Below the pieces are notes generated by a model that searched no databases, was not told the origin of the DNA, and worked only from the letters and a program-made list of their open reading frames with translations. From NCBI GenBank assembly GCA_032622095.1, contig CP136068.1, forward strand, positions 120,021,509-120,085,508: a stretch of 64,000 bases of DNA, given 5' to 3'. The DNA is from Siphonodentalium dalli. Its lineage: Eukaryota; Mollusca; Scaphopoda; Gadilida; Siphonodentaliidae. Shown here in pieces: positions 46,234 through 57,240 of this stretch; the first letter of the stretch is position 1, and each line of letters starts with the position of its first letter. A program made the translations under genes and the position numbers.

Positions 46234-49200
46234 GTGAGTACAATTAGCGTGCGTATACAGGCCTATCATATAGGGTAATGTGGGGCATAATGCGACGCGG
46301 GGCATAATGCGACAGACGGTCGTTATCAGGCCATATTATTTTTCCATGACTGAAGTTGAATCGCACATTTATTATTTTAGTAAGACCAATCATAGAAGTG
46401 GACATCCCAATTGGACCGACATCATTATGACTGTTTAATCTCACATGCGAAACGCCAGAGTAGGGGTACCCACATTTGGTGACCCCCTTTTTTGAATGGT
46501 TTATAACTTCCGGTAGGTCTTGTACATGTTAAAACGAGAACATCTTACCACTACCATCAAAGCTACATGCGTATTTTGGTAAAGTAAGACGAGTTATATA
46601 GTAAGTTGATCAGTTCTATATGTCCATCGGTTATTCACATTCACTCATATTTGGGGGAGAGACAGGTTGTCTGGTTGTGGGGCATAATGCGACACTCGGC
46701 CGGGTACAACCAGGACGAGAAAAAAATATGATTAGGCATATCGCAAATCAAACATGGAAAAATAAATCTGATCGTAACCTTAGTTCAAAAGAAAAGAAAT
46801 AAAAAACATATTCGATCATTCCCAAATTTTAAAACATGATATAGATAAATAATTATTGTTAACCCTACCCCGGCCATTTTCCTGAAATCAAAACTTTATG
46901 GTGCTATTTTACCCGCCATATAAATCAATAAAATGTCTCATTGGTCTGCTGCTATGACTTTAAATAACGCTTATACATTCTTTCAATCCACAAAAGAAAA
47001 GAAAATGCAGACCGTCTTGCATTTATTAGGTTCGGTATATGCTGATGTTGTAATGTCAAATGTGTCGCATTGTACCCCGTGTATGGGGCATAATGCGACG
47101 GATTGGGTACGTCGACGGGGAGTAATGCTGTTCAGAAATTGGTGCTTCTCAGGCAAGTGCGAGTATTAATATATATAGTGGAAATATTTATCTAACTTTT
47201 AGTTTAATAATGTGTGCCCTTCCATCGTTTTTAGTGGCATGATGGGGTCTAATGTGCTTATGTGTCGCATTATGCCCCACATTACCCTACAGTAATGCCC
47301 AAAGTAATTGACCACTTAACCACAGCAGAATTATGGGTAATTTTTCAGGATTTAGCCGGAAATATGGCTTGTTGCCATTCATCGGAAAGCTCTCGCCGAG
47401 AGCTTTCCGATGAATGCCAACAAGCCATATTTCCGACTAAATCCTGAAAAATTACCCATAATTCTGCTGTGGTTAAGTGGTCAATTACTTTGCGCATTAC
47501 TGTAGGCCTATCATATACACGAACGTCATGTTACAGCAGGGACGATTCGAGCTGGTCTCCGTTGTGGGAGTTGGGCATGGGATGGGGGTGTCCACCTTAG
47601 AATTTCCAACTACATGCACCAACCTTAATTGAACTAGATACAAATTTACTAACAAAGGAAGTTCATTTAACCATAGTTGCTTTATTTCCCAACTACCTCA
47701 GACATTATAACAACACATTTCACACTAAATACAAAATATTTGCGCTGAAGTGCAAATAGCGAACTGTACTTAAGTCCAAATACCACATAATTGTGAATTC
47801 GTCGAATAATTCTATACTTAAGGGGAGACTCACGTTTTGCATAAATCCAGCCAAAAATGGCAAGATATTTTCAACAAGGAATTTCTCTGGATCAAAATAG
47901 CAAAAAATCTTGGATCTATATAGCAAAAAATCTTGAGTTTCACATATCATCATCTGCATTGTAGGTATAATCTGAGCAATTATTAAGAGACAACAAAAAC
48001 ATTGGAGTATAATACATTTGAGAGGTTGAAAACATTTGAAGGTTGAAAAATCTGATGATATGGGAACCATCGAATCGGATTGAGTACCTTTAACAATGTG
48101 GCCAAATTCCAGTTGATCACCCCTTGGACCACAGTGCATATCACATTTGCTTTCATTGGGCTAGAATATTTGTAACTGCTCTATTCTTTATTATAATATA
48201 TGAGGGTATGATGCTATATTATGAAATTAAATATCTAACTCAACATTATGATACAAGTCACAAGTTAAGTGAACAATTATTTTCACTTACGTGCTTGGTA
48301 AAATATATTATAATATTCATTTTCACATTTACACAAATTTCCTGTATACAATATAATGCCAGGTTTTTCCCACCCGTTCGAGATGGGCAAATGTCTTGTT
48401 TACACAAACAGCTGACTGCGACTTCCGCATTCCATTGGACTAGTCCATTCTCCTGGTAATTTTATCTGGGTGGCTCATGTACCTGGAGAAGCAATACATC
48501 AGCATTACAGCTTATCTATGGAAATTTTCAAGAGTTTTCTCGAACTGAACTGTATTGTTTGATTACTTCGGCAATTTATATATAATCAATTCTCTCTCAC
48601 GAAACGTGCAATATTATTGCCGGTAGTGTGGCTGCCACCCTTCACCAAGACGAGGTCACTTTGTGCAACTTTCGGACCATGAGAGACAACTCTATTGCGT
48701 AGTTAGCTTCGAGCTGCAATGTGCAGTTCGCTTCACTGGTCTGTTCGAAAGTTTACCTAAATGTCGCGTCAGTTCGCTCAATGCATCTTCAATGAAATGC
48801 ATCAAATTGCCGAACGTGGCACTTTCCGAAGAAATAAAAACAAACTCTCAATTAAATTATCAGTTCTTGACTGACTACATTAAGCATTTGCATTAATTTT
48901 AACCGACGCGACCAGGGACGTGGCTAGAGGGTCTCCGTTTGGGGGTGGGGGTGTCCACTTTGGGGAATTCCAACTGCACCCCCCCCCCCCTTGAATCCGA
49001 CCAAACACAAGTTTTGCAGAATTCCATTTGCACCCCTTGCACTTCGGTGCTCAGGCCTAATAGCCTATATATTCACAAACTATGGTTATATACATGTACC
49101 CGGTATGAGAACATTAAGATATTTGAACCTGAAAATTGCACAAATCCTAACATCTAGTGGTCAAACCCCAGACAAATGCACACGACTACGGACAAGAGAC

Positions 49201-52200
49201 CAAGACACACCGGGCCGACCATGGTTGTTTGGCTCGGTGTGAGAAAATTTTGAAAACTAAACACGAAAATCGCAAAATCCTAGCATCTGATGTTGGAAAT
49301 TTCAAACCTCATACTCACCCTTAGGTTGGAAATTTCCCCGACGGATGACCATTTCAGTCCACAATTTGTTTTCGTAAACTAATTAGCAGTTTCGTGTTGG
49401 CCACGGGGAAGGGACCATGACACACCAGGCTGACCGCATGGTTCGGCTTTCAAACCTCATACTCACCCTTAGGTTGGAAATTTCCCCGACGGATGACCAT
49501 TTCAGTCCACAATTTGTTTTCGTAAACTAATTAGCAGTTTCGTGTTGGCCACGGGGAAGGGACCATGACACACCAGGCTGACCGCATGGTTCGGCCCGGT
49601 GTGAATATTTTTTAATCTGAACAAGAAAATCGCGAAATCCTAGCACACCAGACTAGCCTCAAGCCTTCCTAGAGTTGGAAATTTCAAACCTGACACCCCC
49701 CACTTAGGTTGGAAAAGTTAAATTAACTAGCAGTTTTTGACTGGCCACGGGGGGGGGGGGGGGGGACCAGGAAACAAGCTTTCCAAGTGTTGAACATTTC
49801 CAACCTGACCCCCCCCCCCCCCCACCCCCCCCTCAAGGTTGGAAAATTTCCAATTGATGGCCATTTCAGTCCAATATTTTGACCAAAAGTAGGAAAATAT
49901 GCAAATATTGGTCCAAAAGCAATAAATTCCCCCCAATAAATTGTTTGAAAATCAAACTACAAGAACATTTTCAGCCTATTGTTAGGGATCTGCGAATCGG
50001 GGATTTCTCCTTCCTGATATCGACATCGAATCGAATCTCGAATCGAATCAGCTAGTGATTGTCATTGTTTACTATAGTGTTTATTTCGGTTCCTTGTGAC
50101 AAAAAAAACCTGCAAAATGCACTAGATACTATATCAACAACGTTAATCTCCTTAAACATCCGCTGGAATTTGTGTGTTTTTTTAAAGTAAATCATGACAT
50201 AGGTAAGTCACTCTCAGTCTCACGGAGGGTTTTGAATTTCTATCTAGCTGTGTCATGGCGAACATGACACAATAAGGACCGTAAGACACTTAAAGCCAGT
50301 CCAATCAACCTATCACAAACCCCTTGGCTCGGAAGTCACTTTTCTACATTATTTATCAAAGATATTAGATTTGATCAACTTGGACATGGGTACACGCAGG
50401 GATGTGGCTAGAGGGGGGATGTGGAGGTGTCTCCCCCCCCCAACTTTGGTCAAAATTTTCAACAGTTGGAAATTTCATACCTGCCAAAACATTAGTTGGA
50501 ATGGTCTTCAGTTGGAAATTTTCCAACCTTAGGGGGTAACAGGTTGGAAATTTCCAACACTTGGAAAGCTTGTGTCCTGATCCTCCCCCGTGGCTAGTCA
50601 AAACTGCTACTAAATTTAAGAAAACAATATTGTCATACATTTGGTCAACATTGTCATTGGAATTGTCATCATTTGGAAATTTTCCAACCTAAGTGGGGGG
50701 GGTGTCAGGTTTGAAATTTCCAACTCTAAGAAGACTTGAGGCTAGTCTAGATGCTAGGATTTTGCGATTTTCTTGTTCAGATTTCAAAATTTTCGAACAC
50801 CGGGCCGAACCATGGTCGACGCGGTGTGTCACTGTCCCTCCCCCGTGACCAATACAAAACTGCTAATTAGTTTAACAAAACAATAGTTTAGTACATTCGG
50901 TCAAACTTGTGGACTGAAATGGTCATCAGTTGGAGAATTTTCCAACCTAAGAGGGGGTATGAGGTTTGAAATTTCCAACACTAGGGAAGCTTCAGTTGAG
51001 GCCAGTCTAGATGCTAGGATTTGCGATTTTCTTGTATAGTTTTCCAAATTTTCTTACACCGGGCTGAACAAACATGGACGGACACAATGTCCTGGTCTCT
51101 TACCCGTAGCCGTGTGCATTTGTCTGGAGTAGGCTATACTAGATGTTAGGATTTATGCAATTCTCAGGTTAAAGTATCTGAATTTTCTTATACCGGGCAT
51201 ATAGAATAACATAGTTTATGAATACATATAGGATATTAGACCTGAGGACTGATGTGCAAGGGGGTGCACATGGAATTATGCAAAACTTGTGTTTGGTCTG
51301 TGATTCTGATTCAAGGGGGTGGGGTGCAAATGGAATTATGCAAAAGTTGTGTTTGGTGTCTGATTCTGATTCAAGGGGGTGTGCAATTGGAATTTCCCAA
51401 GGTGGACACCCCCCCCCCCCCCAACGGAGACCCTCTAGCCACATCCCTGGGTACACGTACCTGTCAGCTACGTCAGTGTCCCGATGATGTACTACATGTA
51501 TATATTGTTGTAGTCCATACCAATGGTATATAGTTATCTCTTTAACTTTTCACCCCACGATAGATCAAACACATACTAGTACATCACATATTCACAGCAG
51601 CTGCCTTTGCGGTGGGGGTCCCAGAAAACATACATAAATTACAAGTGTTCAATGTTATCAACAAAATTCAATGGATCGAAACTTGATGCATCCGCTCGAT
51701 TTCCCAGGAAATTGAAACTGAATTGTAGGAAATTTCAAGGAATTTTTTTTTACTTTAAACATATTTTATTGTAAATTCATTACAACGGGATTGGGGTACA
51801 AGTTTTAACAACTTACAATGTCCCTGCTCCCAGATACAATATATATATATATATGAATTTAACAAGATGACAGAGAAAATATACATGATAAGGTTGCAAA
51901 TTTGGTCTACAAAGGAGAAGATAACTTGTGTAAAGAGTGTGTGATAATCCGGTTCTGTGTTTGTATAATACTAGCGTTCTGCCCGCCCCCTCTCTCTCTC
52001 TCTCCATGGAAATAGAAACTGAGAAATAGTGGCCTTTGTTTTGAAGGGTATTATGTGCTATATGTTTACATTTGTTTGGTCCGTAGCTTTAATGTAGTCA
52101 AACAATTATTTATTCAGTATCAGTATCAGTATCAGTATTGTCCGGTTCAAAACGCTTTGTTGCAGCTATATATGCCTGAACAATGCGGAACATGTTTTCA

Positions 52201-55200
52201 TTCCTTGATGGAGTTTCACTTGAGTTTCCCCAAAGTAATTGCTTGTAATTGTTAATGTTAAAGTTGAGGTCGTCCAGTTTACGGTATAGTTCTAACCTTT
52301 GTACATTATATAGGGGGCAATTTAGGAAAAAGTGCATATCACTTTCATATTCGTATCCACATTTACAGTTTGGGGTATCTGCTATATAATTTTCGAACAT
52401 ATCTAAGCGGAGATCACTGCAGGAGTTTCTTATCCTACAGTGGAAAATACTATATTTTCGGTTTCCTGATTCAAAATATTTAGGCGGCTTTCTGGTGGTC
52501 TCTATCATATTTAGGTTATCCTAAGGAATTTTACCGACAGTGTCGCAGATACATGCAATTGGTCGGACATATTAATGACGCCTATTTAAGAACGTAATCA
52601 GCCGATTGTTCTAAGGTTTCTGTTCATTCCAATCTATGATTTGTCGCACACAACGGCGGCTGAATTGTATTCATATAATCTGAATTGGATATCTGAAGTT
52701 TTAAACATAAGGTAATCAATTGAGTTCCTCATCTAGGGACCACGCACCGTGTAGAAAATTTATATAGTGTCGATACAGATAACACATGTATGCGGCGATT
52801 GATCACTGTCACTTATTGTGATTACCTTGTGCTTCAATTTTTGTGACTTCAAGTAATTTGGCATGTGTCATATAGACGCAAAAAACTAGACTAAACCAAA
52901 GTAACACCGATTCGAAAATATCCGAATCAGCGGACCGATTCGGTGTCGATCTCGAATCGGGTGTCGATCTCGAATCGGGTGTCCGATATCGACATCGAAT
53001 CGAATCTCGAATAATTGCAGGTCCCTATACCTATTGTTGGTGTGAAATTAATGTTGTGTCAGGTATGTTGTGTCAGGTAAGAAATTTCCAACTGTTGAAA
53101 ATTTTGACCAAAGTTGTGGGGGGGGGGGGGGGGGTGAGACACCCCTCCCAAACCCACCCCATGTCGCCACGTCACTGGACGCGACAGATATATAGACATC
53201 ACGAAATAAATTTTGCTGTGCAAGGAACCGATACTGAATAGCATGTAACTTAAATACCTCTGAGGTTTTGTGAGGAAAATCCATTATGATACACATGTAC
53301 CACCAAACTGTATTGGTGCATATAAATTATGTTGCACGCAGATAACATAGAATTTATCCTTAGCTTCTACTAACTTTTTAATACTATATTTCGGTCGAAA
53401 CTGAATTGCCCATCTTGAATTTGCAATTCCAGATCATTCGCCCTCAAAATGTCAACATATTATTGAAGTTACCCGCGGGAAAGTGCATTGCGCTCAACGG
53501 GATACAGAATGTTTCGAAAGTTAAAGACATCAAACAGCGAATTGAGGACGTCGAGGATGTTAAGATCGACGAACAGAAATTGAAGGTACAGTTAATATAT
53601 ACAGACAATTTAGTCTCACTTAAAGATGAACTCTCTTTCCAAATCTTTCCTATCTCTTTCCAAAAACGTTTTATATAGTTTCCGGGATATATATAATAAA
53701 TATGAATCGAAGACACCTGTCCGGAAACGCTTCTATCAGTTAATATTTATTTTGTTTCGAATTTTCTAGTATAATATATATATATGTATATACTCATACA
53801 ATCTATTTGGTACATTTTACGACCCGCGTTCGTTCGGAGCATAGCATGCTACCTAAAATTGGTCCCAAAAATTATCAAAATATAAGAAAATATCGTTATA
53901 AAATCAATATTAACTCGTTTGGGACTTGATTCTTTTGAGAAAACATTACTCACAGACGAGATCGTTTGCAGAAATGCTCACTTTTATATAATTTTATAGC
54001 AATTTATGCGTTTATTCAATGTTGGGTCAGATCATTTGCCATGGCAGAATTCTCCGCGTGACAACTCATACAATATGAGTGATCATCCGTATAGTCTAGA
54101 AATTTTCTAGAAATTTTGGGTAGATACCACCAAATTGCGACCGGTTACCATAGCAACATATTTTCGGAAATGTATGCGTTTGGGGCTGTATAATTTCGCT
54201 ATATGACGATACCTTTGCGACATTTTGAATCAAATATAAATTATTTCCAAAGTTAAATGATCCAGGAATATTTTGCCAACATCTGGAACTAGCCTTGCTC
54301 AAAAATCACCCATCACCGACAGAGGGCGCCATTCAAAATGGCCGCCAAACCCCCCGTTTTCTAACGTTAAAATGCTTACTTTCATATCATTTTATAGCAC
54401 TGTATGCGTTAATTTAATGCTGGGTCAGACCATTTGCCATGACAGAATTCTTCATCTGACAGCTGATAATATATGGGTGATCATCCGTGATCTATGAATC
54501 TTCCAAAAATTTTGTTTGGGTAGATACCACCAAATTGCGACTGGTTGACATGGCAACCGATTTTCGGAAAATTATGCGTTTGGGGGGCTGTAATTTCGCT
54601 ATACGAGATGTCTGCGTGTGACATTTTTAATCAAATGTAATTAATTTCCAAAAAATTGGATCCAGGAATATACTTAAATTGCTCTCGCTTCTTGTTCCTT
54701 CTGCTGAAGGGGTCAAGATTCTCCTGCCATGGTGATTGACAACCGAAAAAATGTTCTACGGCTTAGGCTACTGGGCGCCGCCATTTTGGAACAATGACGT
54801 CACGAATCACGGCACGCGACCCCCACGTGACGCCAAAAATAGGTTACATCTTCATGGACCCCTCACTGAGTGATCGGCCTATATATATTGAATACATAAT
54901 ACTATGTGCAAAAACATTTAATTATAAAAGATTCATTCGCTGATAACAAGTGCATGAAGTGGGGAAACTTCAAATAATATACAATGATATACTGTATGTA
55001 TACACTTGTAAATATGTTATACCTATTGTGTTGACAACCCAAATTATTATGTATCAGTGTTATAACGGCAATTGGGAGAGGGGGTTATGTATAAGTGGAT
55101 CGCACTTGTCCTCCAATCCCAATGCCAATCTGTATTGTTATATATTATACTTATTGGTAATAAATATGTTTAAACCAACGGATATATCCGTTTCCCGTCC

Positions 55201-55848
55201 TGTAGGTAATGTTTTGGGAAACGGATATATCCGTTTCCCGATATATCCGTTTCCCGTCCTAAACGAGTTAATTGATATATAGAAGCTTTTCTTGACAGGA
55301 CAGCGTGTCTTTGATAATAATTATTATGTTATACCCCGGAAACTATTTAATGCCTATGTAGGAAGGGATAGATCATCTTTGATATAAAGATCCCAATGTG
55401 ATATATACTATACCGTACTACAATTTCTCTAAACTTGTAACTAACACTAATAAATGCCAGTACATGCCCTATTGACTCTGGTTGAGCCACCTGGCCCCTC
55501 CGGAACCATATAATTTTTTGCTACCAACGTTTCAGAATAAGATTTGACCTTTTTCAGTTTGGCGGGAGGTATTTACAAAACAACACAATGGTGATGGACG
55601 CAGGGCTAACGGAAGAATCTACGATTGTATGGGAGGCCATTTTCACATTTATTCCTGATTTGCACTTAAGCGCAAATAATTCTTGTTATTTGCGCTTAAG
55701 CGCAAATAAATCCAGATATTTGCGCTTAAGCGCAAATAATAGAAATTATTTGCGCTTAAGCGCAAATCATTTGCGCTTAAGCGCAATTCATTTGCGCTTA
55801 AGCGCAAATAAATATCAAGAATCCTTTAGGGAAACTATTTGCGCTTAA
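46015..55848 (+). CDS. Tandem ubiquitin-like domain protein, three exons
   Basis: Exons 46015-46233, 53433-53585 and 55558-55848 (stop included) join in phase 0 at both junctions and give a 220-residue protein. Ubiquitin fold 1: residues 1-73 (VDVYVKLTTGKTTSVEMSPT ... LKYQGKVLK). Fold 2: about residues 77-148 (VNILLKLPAG ... KLK joined to FGGRYLQNNT ... STIVWEAIF). Each shows the beta-grasp order: beta hairpin, helix with KDIKQRIED-type pattern, then the (F/Y)xGxxL turn of ubiquitin. Neither ends in the Gly-Gly needed for conjugation, so a binding or scaffold role is more likely than a modifier; this is inference. Expanded families of such proteins occur in molluscs, but no orthologue could be named. 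Both introns are filled with transposons. The C-terminal tail is unusual (see exon 3). Confidence 0.75.
46271..47289. mobile_element. Element M, 26-bp perfect TIR, 11-bp TSD
   Basis: TIR TAGGGTAATGTGGGGCATAA plus TGCGAC, perfect at both ends; GTGGGGCATAATGCGAC is repeated internally. GGCCTATCATA occurs at 46260-46270 and again at 47505-47515, just beyond the later MITE C3. An 11-bp TSD would fit a Mutator-like element. Ubiquitin-like gene intron 1. Confidence 0.82.
47290..47502. mobile_element. Palindromic MITE, family C, copy 3
   Basis: 213-bp near-perfect palindrome with the same termini as at 2898. It is inserted exactly into the terminal TA of the element at 46271-47289, so it arrived later. 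Confidence 0.88.
47516..48912. other. Intron 1 of the ubiquitin-like gene, repeat scraps
   Basis: Holds an N-type end fragment (about 47520-47640), a right-end scrap of element I (48050-48094) and AT-rich sequence. A 139-residue minus frame at 47720-48139 starts inside the I scrap and shows no motif. No exon recognised. Confidence 0.45.
49300..49595. repeat. 148-bp tandem duplication within N1
   Basis: 49300-49447 and 49448-49595 are practically identical, starting TTTCAAACCTCATACTCACC. Confidence 0.9.
50397..51449. mobile_element. hAT element N2, innermost
   Basis: Ends CAGGGATGTGGCTAGAGG and complement; TSD GGTACACG exact at 50389-50396 and 51450-51457. Same family as N1 (GTTGGAAATTTCCAAC-rich). 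Confidence 0.92.
52110..52560 (-). pseudogene. Non-LTR retrotransposon C-terminal fragment
   Basis: Encodes IFHCRIRNSCSDLRLDMFEN, then CKCGYEYESDMHFFLNCPLY and RKLDDLNFN. The CxC...H...C arrangement and surrounding words are the C-terminal zinc-knuckle region of mollusc LINE ORF2 proteins. The frame carries an internal stop near 52523 and no reverse transcriptase domain, so it is a 5'-truncated dead copy. Its 3' end carries a GATACT-type microsatellite (52112-52138), as LINE tails often do. It sits inside a hAT-like element. Confidence 0.75.
53433..53585 (+). CDS. Ubiquitin-like gene exon 2 (second fold, first part)
   Basis: Acceptor AATTCCAG before 53433, donor GTACAG at 53586; 51 residues in phase 0. 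Encodes IIRPQNVNILLKLPAGKCIA, then VKDIKQRIEDVEDVKIDEQK and LK. This is the beta hairpin and helix of a ubiquitin fold. A nested hAT complex ends 255 bp upstream of the acceptor, and a foldback element begins about 35 bp beyond the donor. Confidence 0.82.
53621..55380. mobile_element. Foldback element P2 in ubiquitin-like gene intron 2
   Basis: Arms matching P1 (TATATAGTTTCCGGGATATA, AATCGAAGACACCTGTCCGG). The right arm is shorter. Contains the TTAA element at 53910 and begins about 35 bp from the exon 2 donor. Confidence 0.7.
53910..55271. mobile_element. TTAA-flanked element in P2
   Basis: TTAACTCGTTTGGGACTTG and complement TTAACTCGTTTAGGACGGG. Near the right end the palindrome AACGGATATATCCGTT occurs with a partial second copy. 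Two diverged copies (about 395 bp apart) of TGGGTAGATACCACCAAATT fill the middle. Confidence 0.78.
55558..55848 (+). CDS. Ubiquitin-like gene exon 3 with in-frame palindromic repeats
   Basis: Acceptor CTTTTTCAG before 55558. It encodes FGGRYLQNNT, then MVMDAGLTEESTIVWEAIF, completing fold 2. The frame then stays open through six copies of an 18-20 bp palindrome (core GCGCTTAAGCGC), giving repeated LRLSAN-type peptides, and stops after ETICA at 55848. No convincing donor was seen between the fold and the stop. A possible AATAAA signal lies near 55995. Alternatively, translation or splicing ends sooner and the palindromes are not coding. Confidence 0.6.
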   Translation, partial: FGGRYLQNNTMVMDAGLTEESTIVWEAIFTFIPDLHLSANNSCYLRLSANKSRYLRLSANNRNYLRLSANHLRLSAIHLRLSANKYQESFRETICA

Positions 55849-55906
55849 GCGCAAATCATTTGCGCTTAAGCGCAATTCATTTGCGCTTAAGCGCAAATAG
55901 ATCTTC
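55656..55906. repeat. Array of nine 18-20 bp perfect palindromes
   Basis: Core TTTGCGCTTAAGCGCAAA; CTTAAG centres start at 55665, 55695, 55725, 55755, 55776, 55797, 55844, 55865 and 55886. The first six are spaced by multiples of 3 and fall in the open frame of exon 3. The first and some inner units have single mismatches. Confidence 0.95.
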
Positions 55907-56291
55907 CTTTTTAGAAAAACCCCCTTCATATCAATGGCTCAAGCCTTGCTACCATGTGATCATAAGGGGAGGACTTCCAGTGATGCTTTGCCAAATAAAA
56001 ATGAATGGGAACAGTTCATTGTGCAACCATGTCCTACTCCGAAGGCTACGAAAGACAGTTTTCACATTCAGGCTATCACCCCCATAAGATTTTTAGGAAG
56101 GTCTAAACCAATTAAGTTATCATTTTTCATTAGGAATCCATTTTCCCTCCTTTTTTCATTTGATCTTGGGGCAGCTGGGTGCACATGTACATCATCTATA
56201 AGTATTACAATGCAAATATCATTTCTAAATAATTATGGATGTTGATCTAACTATGACAACATTGAGCAGGATTTTGCGAAAAAAAAATAAT
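55849..56291. other. Downstream region of the ubiquitin-like gene
   Basis: Holds the last palindromes, a possible AATAAA near 55995, and open but motif-free plus frames up to 56245. Likely 3' UTR or flank. Confidence 0.4.
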
Positions 56292-56527
56292 TTATGATGG
56301 ATGACAGGACTGTTCAGTCAGCAAATGAAAGATACTCATTAAAGTCTGAATTGGATCCGTGTATTTGGAGAGGATTAAACCTTCAATGGCTTCATCATTC
56401 TGTTCATTGAGGTGCAGTCTCCATAGGATAAGTTGAAGGCTTTGTTTGGTATTTAAGACATTTTTCTCCAATGAATCAAGAGTTGAATCAAGAACAGAAG
56501 ATAATTCATTCACAGAATCAATTGCCG
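56292..56527 (-). CDS. Unassigned leucine-rich open frame, possible truncated exon
   Basis: Reads LPPAIDSVNELSSVLDSTLD, then SLEKNVLNTKQSLQLILWRL and ends LTEQSCHPS before TAA at 56292. The helix-like leucine spacing looks protein-like. There is no in-frame ATG and no AG acceptor at its 5' edge, which coincides with the border of a segmental duplication. It may be an exon cut by a rearrangement. The plus strand offers a competing reading ending at a GTTAGT donor (56537). Confidence 0.25.
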
Positions 56528-56800
56528 GAGGAAGAGGTTAGTATCAATTTAACCAATGATTGGATTTTAAATTAATTAGATCGATCGGTCTTATTAATAT
56601 TAAAACCAATTGAATTGGTCTTTTCCAGACTTGCATGTACGTTAACTGGAATAAGGGGAATCACTTTAAACTGTTCTATAATTAACCCAATTGTGTTGTA
56701 ACATCATATAATACATAGATCTCTGTCAATCTGTTAGGTTTCCAGATTATTTGCACATGGTAGTTCTGTCTTCAACCCCTGATTAACCCTTTCATGATGG
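56528..56800. repeat. Segmental duplication, copy 1
   Basis: Matches 57882-58300 almost base for base (GAGGAAGAGGTTAGTATCAA, TTAATTAGATCGATCGGTCT). Lacks the palindromes present in copy 2. Confidence 0.9.
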
Positions 56801-57240
56801 GAGCCGGAGAAGGGGGGCATGAGGGTGCACTTCCCCCCCCCCCCCTTGCCCTGGCCCGGGGTGTCTAATTGGGATCCAAATGGTGCCCTACTGGCTCGTT
56901 TGCCCCCCTTGCCCTTTCGTGCTTCCGGCCTCCCTGAGGCCAATGTATTATCTTACAGGTATATATGTGAGGCTCCAGGGGTCGATTTAATTTTTAAAAT
57001 TTGTATAACATTTTGCAGCTCTTGGTAGATTTTGTATAGTATTCCCTACGATACCAATACATGTTTTTTTATTGTAAATAATTGGTAAGCCAAAATTGGA
57101 AATTGCATTGTGAATTGCGATTTGAATCCAGTTAACTCAATCCATTCGAGGCTCCCTATGGAAGACTTGCATATATTAGAGAATACATTGGCACAGGGTA
57201 TTTACAAAATTTCAAGAAACTCCAGTCATGGAAAGGTTAA
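56783..57240. mobile_element. TTAA-flanked element E
   Basis: TTAACCCTTTCATGATGGGA and complement TTAACCTTTCCATGACTGGA, related to the element at 13795; contains the GAATACATTGGCACAGGG module. A truncated copy starts at 58277. Confidence 0.7.

Larger units (their letters stand above)
49983..53029. mobile_element. hAT-like element O, nested in N1
   Basis: Ends TAGGGATCTGC and GCAGGTCCCTATA; TSD CCTATTGT at 49975-49982 and 53030-53037. Subterminal GAATCGAATCTCGAAT repeats lie at both ends. Contains element N2 and a dead LINE fragment. Confidence 0.82.
48913..53177. mobile_element. hAT element N1, outermost of three nested
   Basis: Termini CAGGGACGTGGC and complement CAGTGACGTGGC; TSD GACGCGAC exact at 48905-48912 and 53178-53185. 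Body 48913-49982 and 53038-53177; the rest is element O. Ubiquitin-like gene intron 1. Confidence 0.88.

Noticed and set aside
47720-48139. 139-residue minus-strand open frame
   Set aside because: Longest ATG-to-stop frame, but it begins in an element I terminus, is rich in hydrophobic and AT-driven codons and shows no domain or splice context.
55656-55906. CRISPR-like array of palindromic repeats
   Set aside because: Repeats are 18-20 bp self-complementary words with 1-27 bp gaps of no fixed size, in a eukaryotic gene context with no cas genes; not a CRISPR array.
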